A stretch of DNA of 17,966 nt from an uncultured beta proteobacterium (GCA_903870955.1 CAIQEX010000785.1:1-17966); one strand, 5' to 3'; numbered from the stretch's first letter, positions 1-7,917 are shown. Numbers and translations are program-made. The notes: generated from the sequence alone by a model not told the origin.

Positions 1-167
1 AGGTTTTACCGCCGGGCCGCCCCAAGGTAAAACGCGCCCCCTCGGGGGGCAGCGACCCACACGAAGTGGGGAAGCGTGGGGGCCAGGTTTTACCGCCGGG
101 CCGCCCCAAGGTAAAACGCGCGCCCTCGGGGGGCAGCGACCCACACGAAGTGGGGAAGCGTGGGGGC
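1..167 (+). repeat. Tandem pair of 84-bp intergenic repeats
   Basis: Two direct copies, 1-84 and 85-167/168, differ within the unit at only one position (C38 versus G122). Each unit holds two inverted repeats. The first is a GC-rich hairpin, GCCCCC-TCG-GGGGGC, at 36-50 in copy 1; in copy 2 it is interrupted by the G at 122. The second is CCCAC-ACGAA-GTGGG, at 56-70 and 140-154. The unit ends in GCGTGGGGG and runs directly into the stop codon (TAG complement at 167-169) of the minus-strand AttH-like gene. A diverged third copy lies at 5751-5822. It resembles dispersed intergenic repeats I recall from Comamonadaceae genomes; that is memory, not a search result. The repeat may continue beyond the left edge of the window. 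Confidence 0.85.
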
Positions 168-1288
168 TACATTCTTAATGGTGCGGCGTAACCGGTCATC
201 TCCAGATAGCCACGCCCGACTAGGCGGCTGTTGCTGTCCCAAACCTCACACAGACCTTCCCAGTAAATCGCACCGGTCGAATTGCTGCTGTCCAGCTCCT
301 GGTTGTCGACTACGGCTTTGACGGTATAGAAGTCTGCGGGGGTTCGCACCATCCATTCGACCGGATAGCTGGCCCGGCTGGTTGGGCTGCGCCAAATACG
401 CATGGCTTTGAAGATCACCTCACCGGGTTTGAAGATATACCGGGTGGAGCCTGAGCGAAACGAGCCACCGTCCCACAATGTGTCACCGCCCTTGCTGCGA
501 ACGCGAAAGGCGGTGAGCGCACTGCCGTCAAACAGGTTGATGCCAATCCAGTCCCAGCCCTCTGCGCCTGTGGGCAGGACCTCTTCGCTCCATTCATGGT
601 CCAGCCAGGCGGTGCTGCCGGGCTCCATCTGCAGCGCTGTGGTTCCCAACTTCAGCGATCCGCTGACCTGAAGCTGTGGCAGGCTGTAGTAGTAGCTTGT
701 CTGGCGCGGGTCCGGCCCCTTGCGCGACAAGCCTGCATCCCCTTGCAGCAACACGGGTTGGGTACTGGCAAAGCGCAGATCCATGGCAAACCCTTCGGCT
801 TGAATCTGGGCCCGTAGCTTGTCGCCTTCTCGCAGCAGGGACCAATCTTTTAGTACCACGCCGGTGTCCAGCGCGCTGGCAGACGCCGTATCTGTGCCGT
901 TCTGGCCTGGTGCCGCTCCGGACCAACGCGCAATCCGCTGGTCGTGGTGCAGGTGCTTGGCCTGAACATCGGTGATGGCAGCGTGGGCAAACAGCAACTG
1001 CTTCGCGGCCAGGCGGGACCGCATGCTTTGCGTTTCGTCTACCCGGCTGCGAAAAAAGGTGATTTGAAACCCGTAAGCGGCATCCAGCCCGGCCACTTTG
1101 GCGTGGCCGGTGAGGTACCACCACTCGGTCTTGAATTCCGGATGGGCGCCGGCATCTCGCGGAAAAACAAGAGGTCTAGGCTGGTTTAACGGGCGGGCCG
1201 CAACCGGCGGCGTGGTTGCCCCAATTCCGCTTGGCAGTGCTGCGGAGGTAGCCGCTCCCAGCAGCCATCGACGTCTGGAGAACCTCAT
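167..1288 (-). CDS. AttH/CrtC-like lipocalin-fold exported protein
   Basis: Predicted exported protein of the AttH family (carotenoid 1,2-hydratase-like, COG5621 'predicted secreted hydrolase' type), 373 residues from the ATG at 1288. The N-terminus carries a twin-arginine signal (S-R-R-R-W-L-L, residues 4-10, followed by an Ala-rich stretch), so export by Tat is likely. Family motifs are visible: EWWY (55-58) followed by TGH (60-62), SYYYSLP (198-204), AWLDHEWS (227-234) and GWDWIG (244-249). The true substrate of this family is unknown; the hydratase name comes from CrtC and I do not infer carotenoid chemistry here. Genes of this family commonly neighbour an FtsX-type permease and a LolD-like ATPase, and both lie upstream here on the same strand. 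A TTG start at 1303 would add five residues; neither start has a clear Shine-Dalgarno. It lies 71 bp downstream of the M48 gene and is probably the last gene of that operon. Confidence 0.85.
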   Translation of the reverse strand: MRFSRRRWLLGAATSAALPSGIGATTPPVAARPLNQPRPLVFPRDAGAHPEFKTEWWYLTGHAKVAGLDAAYGFQITFFRSRVDETQSMRSRLAAKQLLFAHAAITDVQAKHLHHDQRIARWSGAAPGQNGTDTASASALDTGVVLKDWSLLREGDKLRAQIQAEGFAMDLRFASTQPVLLQGDAGLSRKGPDPRQTSYYYSLPQLQVSGSLKLGTTALQMEPGSTAWLDHEWSEEVLPTGAEGWDWIGINLFDGSALTAFRVRSKGGDTLWDGGSFRSGSTRYIFKPGEVIFKAMRIWRSPTSRASYPVEWMVRTPADFYTVKAVVDNQELDSSNSTGAIYWEGLCEVWDSNSRLVGRGYLEMTGYAAPLRM

Positions 1289-1359
1289 GCGCTGGGACAA
1301 CAAACGCTGCGCTTCATGCGGCGAACCGCAGGGTGGCAGAGCTCAGTGCGCGAATGGGA

Positions 1360-2346
1360 CTATTTGGCATTCCCCATCTTAGCAAGGCGTTGTGCCAGAA
1401 GCACCGGCGGCTTGCCGACAAAGCCGTCCAGGCGCTGGCCCATGGCCAACTCGAGTTGATCCAGTCGAACCTGGGCCGAGGGATGGGTGCTCATTTGCAA
1501 GGTAAACATCGGGTTGTCTGGTGCTACTGTGCGCAATTGGGATAAGACCCCCACCAGACCATACGGGTCAAAGCCGGCGCGGGTTGCCAGCGCCACTCCG
1601 TTGCGGTCGGCCTCCAATTCATCGCCCTGGTCCAGGCCTTTGGAATACAGGTCGCGCCCCAGATTGATCAGTTGCGAGGACAAGGCCGAATTGCCTTCCT
1701 TGGCCAGTTGCGAGGCAGCCAGCTTGGCCAGCAAACCGGTGCGCGCGGATTTGTTCATGGCCTGCAGATGGTGCTTGGACAGCACATGCGTAATTTCATG
1801 CGCCAGCACACCCGCCAGTTCGGATTCATCCTTGAGTGCATCAATCAAGCCCTTGGTGACAAAAATATAACCCCCAGGTGCGGCAAAAGCGTTGTAGCCA
1901 CTGTCGTCCAGCACCATAAACGTCCATGGCAGGTTGGGACGTGTGGACTGCAGGCTGATCCAGCGGCCCAGGCGGTTGACATAGGCTTGCAACGCCATGT
2001 TTTTGTGCAAGGGCTTGGCGCCCAGCAGCACCGCAGCCAGGTGCTGGCCGATTTCAATTTCACGTGGCTCATCAATCTGTTCCACGGATTGCGTGAGCAA
2101 GCCCAGCAGATCCGGGTTGTCGGACTTGGGTGTTGCAGCCGGTGGTGCCGCCGGTGGTGTCGCGCCGCCCAAGTCCAGCAGTTTGCCCAAGGTGTCCTTG
2201 TTGTTGGCTGGAGTTGAGCCAGGCTTTAGAAGATTTTGCAAAAAGCCGCCTAGCGCCTTGCCCGGGTCCTGCGCTTGGGCGTTACCCAGGCTGAGGAGTG
2301 CAAACAATCCCACGGTGAGAGCGAGTTGGTACAAACGCGGCTTCAT
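1360..2346 (-). CDS. M48-family zinc metalloprotease, exported
   Basis: Predicted periplasmic zinc endopeptidase of peptidase family M48 (catalytic core like BepA/LoiP), 328 residues. A Sec signal peptide covers about residues 1-25, with a likely cut after AQA. A low-complexity Ala/Pro segment follows at about 61-75, then the protease core. The HEITH zinc motif is at 183-187 with E184 as catalytic base. The third zinc ligand is expected to be E243 in DELEAD (242-247), and the STHPS substrate-side motif is at 286-290. It lacks the long TPR tail of BepA, so a general envelope quality-control role is only inferred. The ATG overlaps the stop of the SH3b gene (ATGA at 2346-2343), which implies translational coupling and a shared mRNA. 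Confidence 0.93.
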   Translation of the reverse strand: MKPRLYQLALTVGLFALLSLGNAQAQDPGKALGGFLQNLLKPGSTPANNKDTLGKLLDLGGATPPAAPPAATPKSDNPDLLGLLTQSVEQIDEPREIEIGQHLAAVLLGAKPLHKNMALQAYVNRLGRWISLQSTRPNLPWTFMVLDDSGYNAFAAPGGYIFVTKGLIDALKDESELAGVLAHEITHVLSKHHLQAMNKSARTGLLAKLAASQLAKEGNSALSSQLINLGRDLYSKGLDQGDELEADRNGVALATRAGFDPYGLVGVLSQLRTVAPDNPMFTLQMSTHPSAQVRLDQLELAMGQRLDGFVGKPPVLLAQRLAKMGNAK

Positions 2347-2924
2347 TTTGAACTCCCGCGCTGGCCATTGGCCGCGGCATCGTTGGCGGGCGTCGGTGGA
2401 GGTGGCTCTGGCAGTGCATCCACAGCGCGGGCCGCCAGTTGGGCTTCCTCTGCAAATTTGCGTGCCTGCGCCGCATCCGCTCGCAGTGCTTCGGCCTGTT
2501 TCAAGGTCGACAGGTTGGGTTGCGCATTGGCGATATCTTCGGCGCTCATGCCGCGAATGCCGACCGTGGCCGTCGCCGTGGTGGTGCTTGGTGTGTTGCT
2601 GCGATTGAGGAAACTGGTCAGCCCACGCAGCATGCCTGTGGCTGTGCTGCCGGTGCTGGTAGGCGGTGCGGACGCACCGACATCAAACATGTGAATCCAT
2701 CCGCTTTGGCCAGTCGCCGTTGTGATCCGCATCCAGGGGCCCTGGCGCTCAGGCTGGCGTGTCACCGGTGTTTGTGCGGGCAGCGATGCCACCACCGCGG
2801 TGCTCTCTGACGGACCCTGGCGCAAATCGGATGCGCGTTTGAGAAGCAGAGTCTCCGTTTGCGCCAAGGCGGATGTCCCCAAGACCAAGGCACTGACCGC
2901 TACCAACAAGCGCCATCGCAACAT
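2343..2924 (-). CDS. Exported SH3b-domain protein
   Basis: A 193-residue protein with a Sec signal peptide (about residues 1-21, cleavage near ALA-Q) and one bacterial SH3-like (SH3b/YgiM-type) domain at about 28-82. That domain shows the typical start of R-A-S-D-L-R-Q-G-P and an ending in GWIHMFDV. The middle is Ser/Thr-rich. About 120-165 is a charged, Ala-rich segment likely to be helical, and the tail is Pro/Ala-rich. SH3b domains usually bind peptidoglycan or proteins in the envelope; the partner here is unknown. I chose the ATG at 2924 because GGAGG (complement of 2931-2935) sits six bases upstream and the signal peptide begins there. An in-frame upstream start at 2972 would put 16 charged residues before the signal. 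The stop overlaps the start of the M48 protease, so the two are probably made together. Confidence 0.88.
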   Translation of the reverse strand: MLRWRLLVAVSALVLGTSALAQTETLLLKRASDLRQGPSESTAVVASLPAQTPVTRQPERQGPWMRITTATGQSGWIHMFDVGASAPPTSTGSTATGMLRGLTSFLNRSNTPSTTTATATVGIRGMSAEDIANAQPNLSTLKQAEALRADAAQARKFAEEAQLAARAVDALPEPPPPTPANDAAANGQRGSSK

Positions 2925-2930
2925 GCATTT

Positions 2931-2935
2931 CCTCC
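2931..2935 (-). promoter_or_regulatory. Strong Shine-Dalgarno of the SH3b gene
   Basis: GGAGG on the minus strand, six bases before the ATG at 2924. It decides between this start and the upstream in-frame start at 2972. Confidence 0.8.
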
Positions 2936-3037
2936 GGGAAGGCGTCCGACTGTTGAGTCGATTCGCCCGCAATTAATATTGCGTCGATTGTCGGTGATGC
3001 GCAGTCGCCTCGCAACGCGCGGCACGAACCGGCTCAC

Positions 3038-3066
3038 ATTTCAATGCTCAAGGAATTTGCCGTCAA
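3038..3066 (-). promoter_or_regulatory. Candidate sigma70 promoter for the SH3b-M48-AttH genes
   Basis: On the minus strand TTGACG (complement of 3061-3066, 5/6 to the -35 consensus) is followed after exactly 17 bases by TGAAAT (complement of 3038-3043, 4/6 to the -10 consensus). It lies in the 184-bp gap between the FtsX permease stop and the SH3b start, and would give a leader of about 105 bases. The -10 match is mediocre, so this is a candidate only. It would allow the SH3b-M48-AttH genes to be transcribed separately from the permease. Confidence 0.4.
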
Positions 3067-3083
3067 AGCCTGTGGCGCTGCGC

Positions 3084-3101
3084 CAGATCGCCTTCGATCT
3101 G
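3084..3101 (-). other. Perfect 7-bp inverted repeat after the FtsX permease gene
   Basis: CAGATCG and CGATCTG flank a 4-base loop, beginning 7 bases past the permease stop codon. No T-run follows on the minus strand, so it is not a classical Rho-independent terminator. It may be an RNA 3'-end stabiliser or chance. Confidence 0.35.
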
Positions 3102-3108
3102 CCGTGGT

Positions 3109-5718
3109 TTACCAGTCTTCTTTCACCGCCATGACCGCGTCATGGCCTGCGGCCGCTCTACCCGCCAGCCAGGCCGTCACGGTACCCGCGATGACCACTG
3201 AAATGGCCAGTGCCAGAAGGCGCCAGCCGGGCAGGTTGAGTTCCATGCTCCAGTGAAAGCTTTGCGGGTTCACCACATACACCAGTACCACCGCCACAGC
3301 CAGACCGAGCAAGACACCGGCGATGGAGCCCAGTGCGGTCCAGGCCGCGCCCTCGGTAGCCACCACGCGCAGAATTTGACGCCGTGTCAGTCCCAGGTGG
3401 GCCAGCAAGCCAAACTCCTTGCGACGTGCCAGCACCTGGGCGCTAAAGCTGGCTGCCACGCCGAACAACCCAATGCCCACCGCCACCGCCTGCAGCCAAT
3501 AGGTCACAGCGAAACTGCGGTCAAAAATACGCAGGGTTGTGGCGCGGATTTGCGCTGCCGAACCAAACTCCAGCAGTTGCCCGGCTTGCCCATTGCGACT
3601 GCCGGCCTGTTGGTCGGCCAAATTCCTGAGCCCCTGCTCGACGCTGGCAACGTCTGCGCCGGGTTCCAGCCACAGTGCCAGGTCATTGACCCGGCGGTCG
3701 GGGCTGAGACGCGCAAAATCTGCGCTGTCCATCGCAATGGTGCCAAATTGGCGTGCGTAATCGCGCCAGATGCCGGCGACAAAAAATGGCGTCCCCTTGC
3801 CGCTGTCAATGTTCTCCCCGGTGTTGAAGGCCTTTTGCAAAGGGGCAAAGTTCTCGCCCATACGTGCGCCATACAAGTCGACCACGGCTTCGCTGACATA
3901 AATCCCGATGCGACCCGCGGGCACGGCCAAAGCCTCACCTACCAGTGGCAGTTCCGGGGAGGCGGAATTTTGCGCGGGAAGGGCGCGTACCAGAAGCGAA
4001 ACCGCTGGCTTGGAGGCATCCAGGTTGAGCGGCAGGTTGCGTTGCACCGTTAGCCGTTCAACCCCCTTCAGCTTTGCTGCAGCCTGCACAAACGCGTCGT
4101 CAAAATAGGCCAGTTCCTGTGCGCCACCGACGCCCGAGCGCACATACAGGGATGCCGGTAACACCGTGTCCAGCCAATGGGTCACCGACTGGCGAAAGCT
4201 GCTCACCATCACTGTGAGGGCCACCGCCAGACTGAGCGAAGCCACCACGCCACTGACCGCGACCGCAGCACTTTCACGCACGCGCCGCGCCCGCTCGACG
4301 GCGAGCAGCGGCAAGACGCGTTGCGCCACCCGGGGCGCCACACGGTCGAGCACCAGGCCCACCAGCCACGGCAAAGCCACAATGCCACCCAACAGCAGCA
4401 AGGCGATGCCCAAATAGGCACCCAAAGGCACACCACCCAGCGCCGGCGTCAAGGCCAGCGCACAGCCCGCCAGCAACAAGGTCGGACCGACCCAGGCGCG
4501 TGACGCGTGGGTCCGCAGCGTACCCAGACCCTTGAGTGTTTGAGCAGGCGGCATGTCCTGGGCCAGACGCGCGGGTCGCCAGGCACCCGCCAGTGCAGTG
4601 GCAATTCCCATGGTTGCGAACACGGTCGCAGCTGGCAGACTCCACTGCAGCGCCGGCGCGATGCCGGCAAAGAAGCCACCTCCCAGGTCGCCGCCCAGCA
4701 GGTGCAACGCCAAGTCTGCCAGGACCGTGCCCAGGGCAATACCCAGCGCACTGCCGATCACGCCCAGCACAGCAGCCTCCAGCAGCACCAGTTGCAGGCG
4801 CTGTCTGGCGGTGAGTCCCAACACGCCCAGCAGTGCAAATTGCTGCGCGCGACGCGTGACGCTCAAGGCCAGTACCGAGAACACCAAAAACCCACCCGTA
4901 AACAGCGCAATCAAGGCCAACACCGTCAGGTTGACCCGGTAGGCGCGTGACAGGTTGCCAATGCGTTCGGCCGCATCGCCCGGTGGCTGCAGACTCAACT
5001 CGGCGCTCCAGTCGGGAGAGGTTTGCAGCGTGCGAACAAATGCGTCCCGATCCACTCCGGCTTTCAACCGGATATCGACCTTGCTGAGTGCTTCAAACGC
5101 GTCGAAAAAATCTTGCGCCGCGGCAATGTCCATTACCGCGAGTGGTGTTCCACCGGCGCGTACCTGGCCCGCGATGTGGGCAGATTTGAGCTGCATGCCA
5201 CGCTGTAACGAGACTGTTTTTTGACCCAACGCCAAAGTGGCGGCGGGGTTCAGGAACACGGTTTCGGGCCCAAATATCGCGAGGCGCTCGCCCTCGCGTC
5301 CTGGAAGCGGCATCAGTTCGGGCGCCATGGCTGCGATTTGCAGGGTATCGACACCCAGCACCCGCAACAGCACACGTTTTGCCGGGCCACCGTCTGTTGG
5401 GCTGACCAGCGCATAGGTGCTGAGTTCCAGCACCGGGAGTGCCAGGGCCACCTCGGGCCGTTGCAGCAGCAAGGCAAGGTGCGAATCTTTCAGGCGTCGA
5501 TTCGCCCCCGTGTTGCGCAACTCCAGGTCAGCCTTCCCGCTGACCGCGCGCACGGCCTGCGAGAACTCATCCAATGCCGAGGCATTGATCAGGTGCACGG
5601 AAAAAGCCAGCGCCACCCCCAACATGACCGCCACCACCGCAGCCAGATTGCGCCACGGATGGTGCAACAGCTCCTGAACGGAAAAGGTTTTGAGCAGGGG
5701 CCACAAGGGTGAGGACAT
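3109..5718 (-). CDS. FtsX/YbbP-type ABC transporter permease (10 TM)
   Basis: Inner-membrane permease of the MacB/FtsX superfamily, 869 residues, with duplicated FtsX architecture like YbbP. TM1 is at about 24-46, followed by a periplasmic domain to about 250. TM segments lie at about 260-285, 310-335 and 355-380, and a central group at about 410-455 and 478-505. A second periplasmic domain covers about 505-735, and the last three TMs are at about 738-765, 790-815 and 829-852. Both TM-pair blocks carry the usual cytoplasmic R-R/L-G-L-T signature (L-G-V-L-G-L-T-A-R-Q and L-A-H-L-G-L-T-R-R-Q). Such permeases work with a LolD/YbbA-like ATPase on lipids, lipoproteins or other envelope substrates rather than small solutes; the substrate is unknown. 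The ATPase is probably the gene at 6265-6915. I chose the ATG at 5718; a TTG at 5766 lies inside an intergenic repeat and is unlikely. Confidence 0.9.
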   Translation of the reverse strand: MSSPLWPLLKTFSVQELLHHPWRNLAAVVAVMLGVALAFSVHLINASALDEFSQAVRAVSGKADLELRNTGANRRLKDSHLALLLQRPEVALALPVLELSTYALVSPTDGGPAKRVLLRVLGVDTLQIAAMAPELMPLPGREGERLAIFGPETVFLNPAATLALGQKTVSLQRGMQLKSAHIAGQVRAGGTPLAVMDIAAAQDFFDAFEALSKVDIRLKAGVDRDAFVRTLQTSPDWSAELSLQPPGDAAERIGNLSRAYRVNLTVLALIALFTGGFLVFSVLALSVTRRAQQFALLGVLGLTARQRLQLVLLEAAVLGVIGSALGIALGTVLADLALHLLGGDLGGGFFAGIAPALQWSLPAATVFATMGIATALAGAWRPARLAQDMPPAQTLKGLGTLRTHASRAWVGPTLLLAGCALALTPALGGVPLGAYLGIALLLLGGIVALPWLVGLVLDRVAPRVAQRVLPLLAVERARRVRESAAVAVSGVVASLSLAVALTVMVSSFRQSVTHWLDTVLPASLYVRSGVGGAQELAYFDDAFVQAAAKLKGVERLTVQRNLPLNLDASKPAVSLLVRALPAQNSASPELPLVGEALAVPAGRIGIYVSEAVVDLYGARMGENFAPLQKAFNTGENIDSGKGTPFFVAGIWRDYARQFGTIAMDSADFARLSPDRRVNDLALWLEPGADVASVEQGLRNLADQQAGSRNGQAGQLLEFGSAAQIRATTLRIFDRSFAVTYWLQAVAVGIGLFGVAASFSAQVLARRKEFGLLAHLGLTRRQILRVVATEGAAWTALGSIAGVLLGLAVAVVLVYVVNPQSFHWSMELNLPGWRLLALAISVVIAGTVTAWLAGRAAAGHDAVMAVKEDW

Positions 5719-5750
5719 GGCCTGATTGTGATGGCAAGCAAATGGCCCTG

Positions 5751-5822
5751 TTACGGGCCGCCCCAAGGCGAAATGCGCCCCCTCGGGGGGCAGCGCAGTA
5801 CGCGCAGCGACAAGCGTGGGGG
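5751..5822 (+). repeat. Third copy of the intergenic repeat
   Basis: A diverged single copy of the 84-bp unit at 1-167, in the same orientation. Shared blocks are GGGCCGCCCCAAGG, the hairpin GCCCCC-TCG-GGGGGC (5777-5791), CAGCGA and the end GCGTGGGGG (to 5822). The second hairpin differs: GCGC-AGTAC-GCGC (5793-5805) replaces CCCAC-ACGAA-GTGGG. It sits 6 bases beyond the stop codon of the 115-residue minus-strand gene and upstream of the FtsX permease start. Confidence 0.8.
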
Positions 5823-5828
5823 TTCTTT

Positions 5829-6176
5829 TTAGTTTCTTTGTTTCGCGCTGGCGAACTGGGCTTTGGGCAGGTGGCCGCCAAACATCTCTGTGATGGCCTT
5901 TAATTGGGCTGCGGCCACCGTTTCACCACAATAGCCACACAGCATGTGCATGACGTCGCTGCGCAAATACCAGAGACTCTGGATGTCGTCGGCCTCGAGT
6001 ACTTTGGCCCAAACTGCTGGACGCACCGCCTTGCCTTCCAGAAAACTGGCCATGCAGTTGAGCATCTCTTCGCGGATATTTTCGACCTGCGATCGGGATG
6101 CCTCACCCGCGGTGGAATCGCGCTCGCGCAACATTCCCAAAAGGCTAGTCGATAGTCGAGATATTTTCCAACTCAT
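5829..6176 (-). CDS. Hypothetical protein with CxxC motif, 115 aa
   Basis: I do not recognise a family. The protein is soluble, mostly predicted helical and has no signal peptide or membrane segment. It has three cysteines: C41, and a C-G-Y-C motif at 80-83 that could be a redox or metal site. Evidence that it is a real gene: an ATG at 6176 preceded by GGAG (complement of 6185-6188) with an 8-base spacer, an ordinary amino-acid composition, and a position in the minus-strand run between the ABC ATPase and the FtsX permease. The stop is followed six bases later by an intergenic repeat. It could be a small cytosolic accessory of the transporter or an unrelated insertion; nothing in the sequence decides. 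Confidence 0.7.
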   Translation of the reverse strand: MSWKISRLSTSLLGMLRERDSTAGEASRSQVENIREEMLNCMASFLEGKAVRPAVWAKVLEADDIQSLWYLRSDVMHMLCGYCGETVAAAQLKAITEMFGGHLPKAQFASAKQRN

Positions 6177-6264
6177 GTATTTTTCTCCGATACCACCTAG
6201 CTTAGTGTCTGCGCCGGCCTCGGGGCCACGGCAGCTTGTAACGGAGTGTGCGCCTGAGGTCGGT

Positions 6265-6915
6265 CTATAACGGACCCAAACCCTGTGCAGTGAGGTGCAA
6301 TACCCGATCTGCGAGTTCGGTCGCCAATACGGAATGCGTCACCAATACCAGAGAGGCTTGCTGAATCCGACACTGCTGCACCAGGGCATGCATGACCAGA
6401 GCCGCCGTGGTCGGATCGAGATTGCCCGTAGGTTCATCCGCTAGCAGGAGGCGCGGTTTGTGCACCAGGGCACGCGCAATGGCCACTCGCTGCAATTGGC
6501 CACCGCTGAGCTGCTGGGGCAGCCTGTGTCCCAGCGCACCAAGCCCCACGGCATCCAGCATGGCCTGTACCCGGGCCGTGTCGGACTGGCCCAACAAGAG
6601 CAGCGGCAGCGCTACGTTTTGAAACACATCCAGGTGCGGCAACACGTGGAAGGCCTGAAATACAAAGCCCACTTTTTCACGCCGCAGCAGGGCGCGGGCG
6701 TCTTCATTCAGCGTGCCGATGTCCACTCCCTCGACCTGAACCGTGCCGTGATCCCAGTGGTCCAGCCCTGCCATGCAGTTCAACAACGTGGATTTGCCGA
6801 CGCCGGATTCGCCCACGATGGCGACAAACTCACCCGGCGCCACATCCAGCGAAACATGGGCGAAAACCGGTGCTTCACCGTAATGTTTACTCAGGTCGCG
6901 AAGGCGCAATGTCAT
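6265..6915 (-). CDS. LolD/YbbA-type ABC transporter ATP-binding protein
   Basis: Cytoplasmic ATPase subunit, 216 residues, the usual length for the LolD/MacB/YbbA group. All nucleotide-binding motifs are intact: Walker [10 protein letters not shown] (35-43), Q-loop Q87, signature LSGGQ (136-140), Walker B LLLADE (156-161), the LolD-type ADEPTGNLD stretch, and H-loop H194. This group couples ATP hydrolysis to FtsX-type permeases in export or extraction at the envelope. The FtsX permease at 3109-5718 is the obvious partner, although a 115-residue gene separates them. The ATG at 6915 is 24 bp after the miaA stop, with no clear Shine-Dalgarno, so it may depend on readthrough from miaA. No separate promoter is evident. 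Confidence 0.93.
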   Translation of the reverse strand: MTLRLRDLSKHYGEAPVFAHVSLDVAPGEFVAIVGESGVGKSTLLNCMAGLDHWDHGTVQVEGVDIGTLNEDARALLRREKVGFVFQAFHVLPHLDVFQNVALPLLLLGQSDTARVQAMLDAVGLGALGHRLPQQLSGGQLQRVAIARALVHKPRLLLADEPTGNLDPTTAALVMHALVQQCRIQQASLVLVTHSVLATELADRVLHLTAQGLGPL

Positions 6916-6939
6916 ACCGTACGTTGTAACAGAGCCGGT

Positions 6940-7917
6940 TCATTGATCGTCTGAAAGGGGCTTGTTGTGCACGGCCTCATGCACCAGGCGCAGAACATGG
7001 CTGAGGGCACCTTCCGCATCGCAGGCCACGATATGGCGCTGCGGCATGGACCGCAGCCAGGTGATCTGGCGTTTGGCAAGTTGCCGCGTGGCAAATATGC
7101 CTTTGTCGCGCAGTTCCGCCATGGGCCAGAAGCTTTCCAGGGCTTCCCAAGCCTGGCGGTAACCCACACAGCGCATGGAGGGCAAGTCGATGTGCAGGTC
7201 ACCACGCGCGCGCAAGGTCCGGACTTCGTCGAGAAATCCACCAGCCAGCATGTTGTCAAAACGCAATGCGATGCGCTCATGAAGCCACGGGCGTTCATTG
7301 GGTTCCAGGGAAATCAGCAGGCTGTCGGAGTGCGATGCTGGGGTCTGCGCGGCCTGCGCATGGAAGTGGGACAAAGGCAGACCACTCACGCGGTAGACCT
7401 CAAGGGCCCGCTGGATGCGCTGGCTGTCAGCCGGAGCCAGTCGCTGTGCTGTCACCGGGTCCACCAGAGCCAGTTGGGCATGCATGGCCGGCCAGCCTTT
7501 TTCCTCGGCCTCGGCGGAGAGGACGGCACGTACCACCGCATCGGCCGGTGGCATATCGTTCAGCCCATCGGCCAAGGCTTTGAAATACAACATGGTGCCG
7601 CCCACCAGCAGCGGCAGCCTGCCCCTTGCATGAATCTCCCGTATCAGGACGCTGGCGTCGCGGACAAATTCGGCTGCGCTATAGGCCTGCAGCGGGTCAC
7701 GGATATCAATCAGGTGGTGCACCACAGCGGCGCGTTCCTGCGCCGAGGGCTTGGCCGTGCCAATGTCCATGCCGCGGTAGACCAGGGCCGAATCGACGTT
7801 GATGATTTCCACGTCATGGTGACGCGCAATCTCCAGTGCCGCCGCAGTTTTACCCGAGGCGGTAGGGCCCGCCAGGGCCAGGTAGAACGGGATTGCCTGG
7901 GTCTCAGATCTGGCCAT
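6940..7917 (-). CDS. miaA: tRNA dimethylallyltransferase
   Basis: Transfers a dimethylallyl group to N6 of adenosine 37 in tRNAs that read codons beginning with U, the first step toward ms2i6A. It has 325 residues, typical for MiaA. The P-loop GPTASGKT is at 17-24, followed by the hallmark [17 protein letters not shown] (41-57), which supplies the catalytic aspartate D42. [10 protein letters not shown] and [10 protein letters not shown] further on are also family motifs. The start at 7917 has GGTGA (complement of 7924-7928) six bases upstream. The first 14 bases overlap the 3' end of the MFS efflux gene, so the two are co-transcribed. This differs from the mutL-miaA-hfq order seen in Enterobacteria. 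Confidence 0.97.
   Translation of the reverse strand: MARSETQAIPFYLALAGPTASGKTAAALEIARHHDVEIINVDSALVYRGMDIGTAKPSAQERAAVVHHLIDIRDPLQAYSAAEFVRDASVLIREIHARGRLPLLVGGTMLYFKALADGLNDMPPADAVVRAVLSAEAEEKGWPAMHAQLALVDPVTAQRLAPADSQRIQRALEVYRVSGLPLSHFHAQAAQTPASHSDSLLISLEPNERPWLHERIALRFDNMLAGGFLDEVRTLRARGDLHIDLPSMRCVGYRQAWEALESFWPMAELRDKGIFATRQLAKRQITWLRSMPQRHIVACDAEGALSHVLRLVHEAVHNKPLSDDQ

Noticed and set aside
1..168. CRISPR-like direct repeats
   Set aside because: The two 84-bp units are contiguous with no spacers, and a third diverged copy lies 5.6 kb away, so this is a dispersed intergenic repeat.
2970..2985. AT-rich ATATTAAT patch as a -10 box for the SH3b gene
   Set aside because: No acceptable -35 hexamer at 16-18 bases upstream; the pair at 3038-3066 has better spacing.
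3253..4053. Plus-strand open frame (266 codons) opposite the FtsX permease
   Set aside because: Antisense to the permease; its composition is a mirror of hydrophobic codons and no start signal is present.
5719..5766. TTG start extending the FtsX permease by 16 residues
   Set aside because: The extension reads into the intergenic repeat and adds a non-membrane stretch before a normal N-terminus at the ATG 5718.
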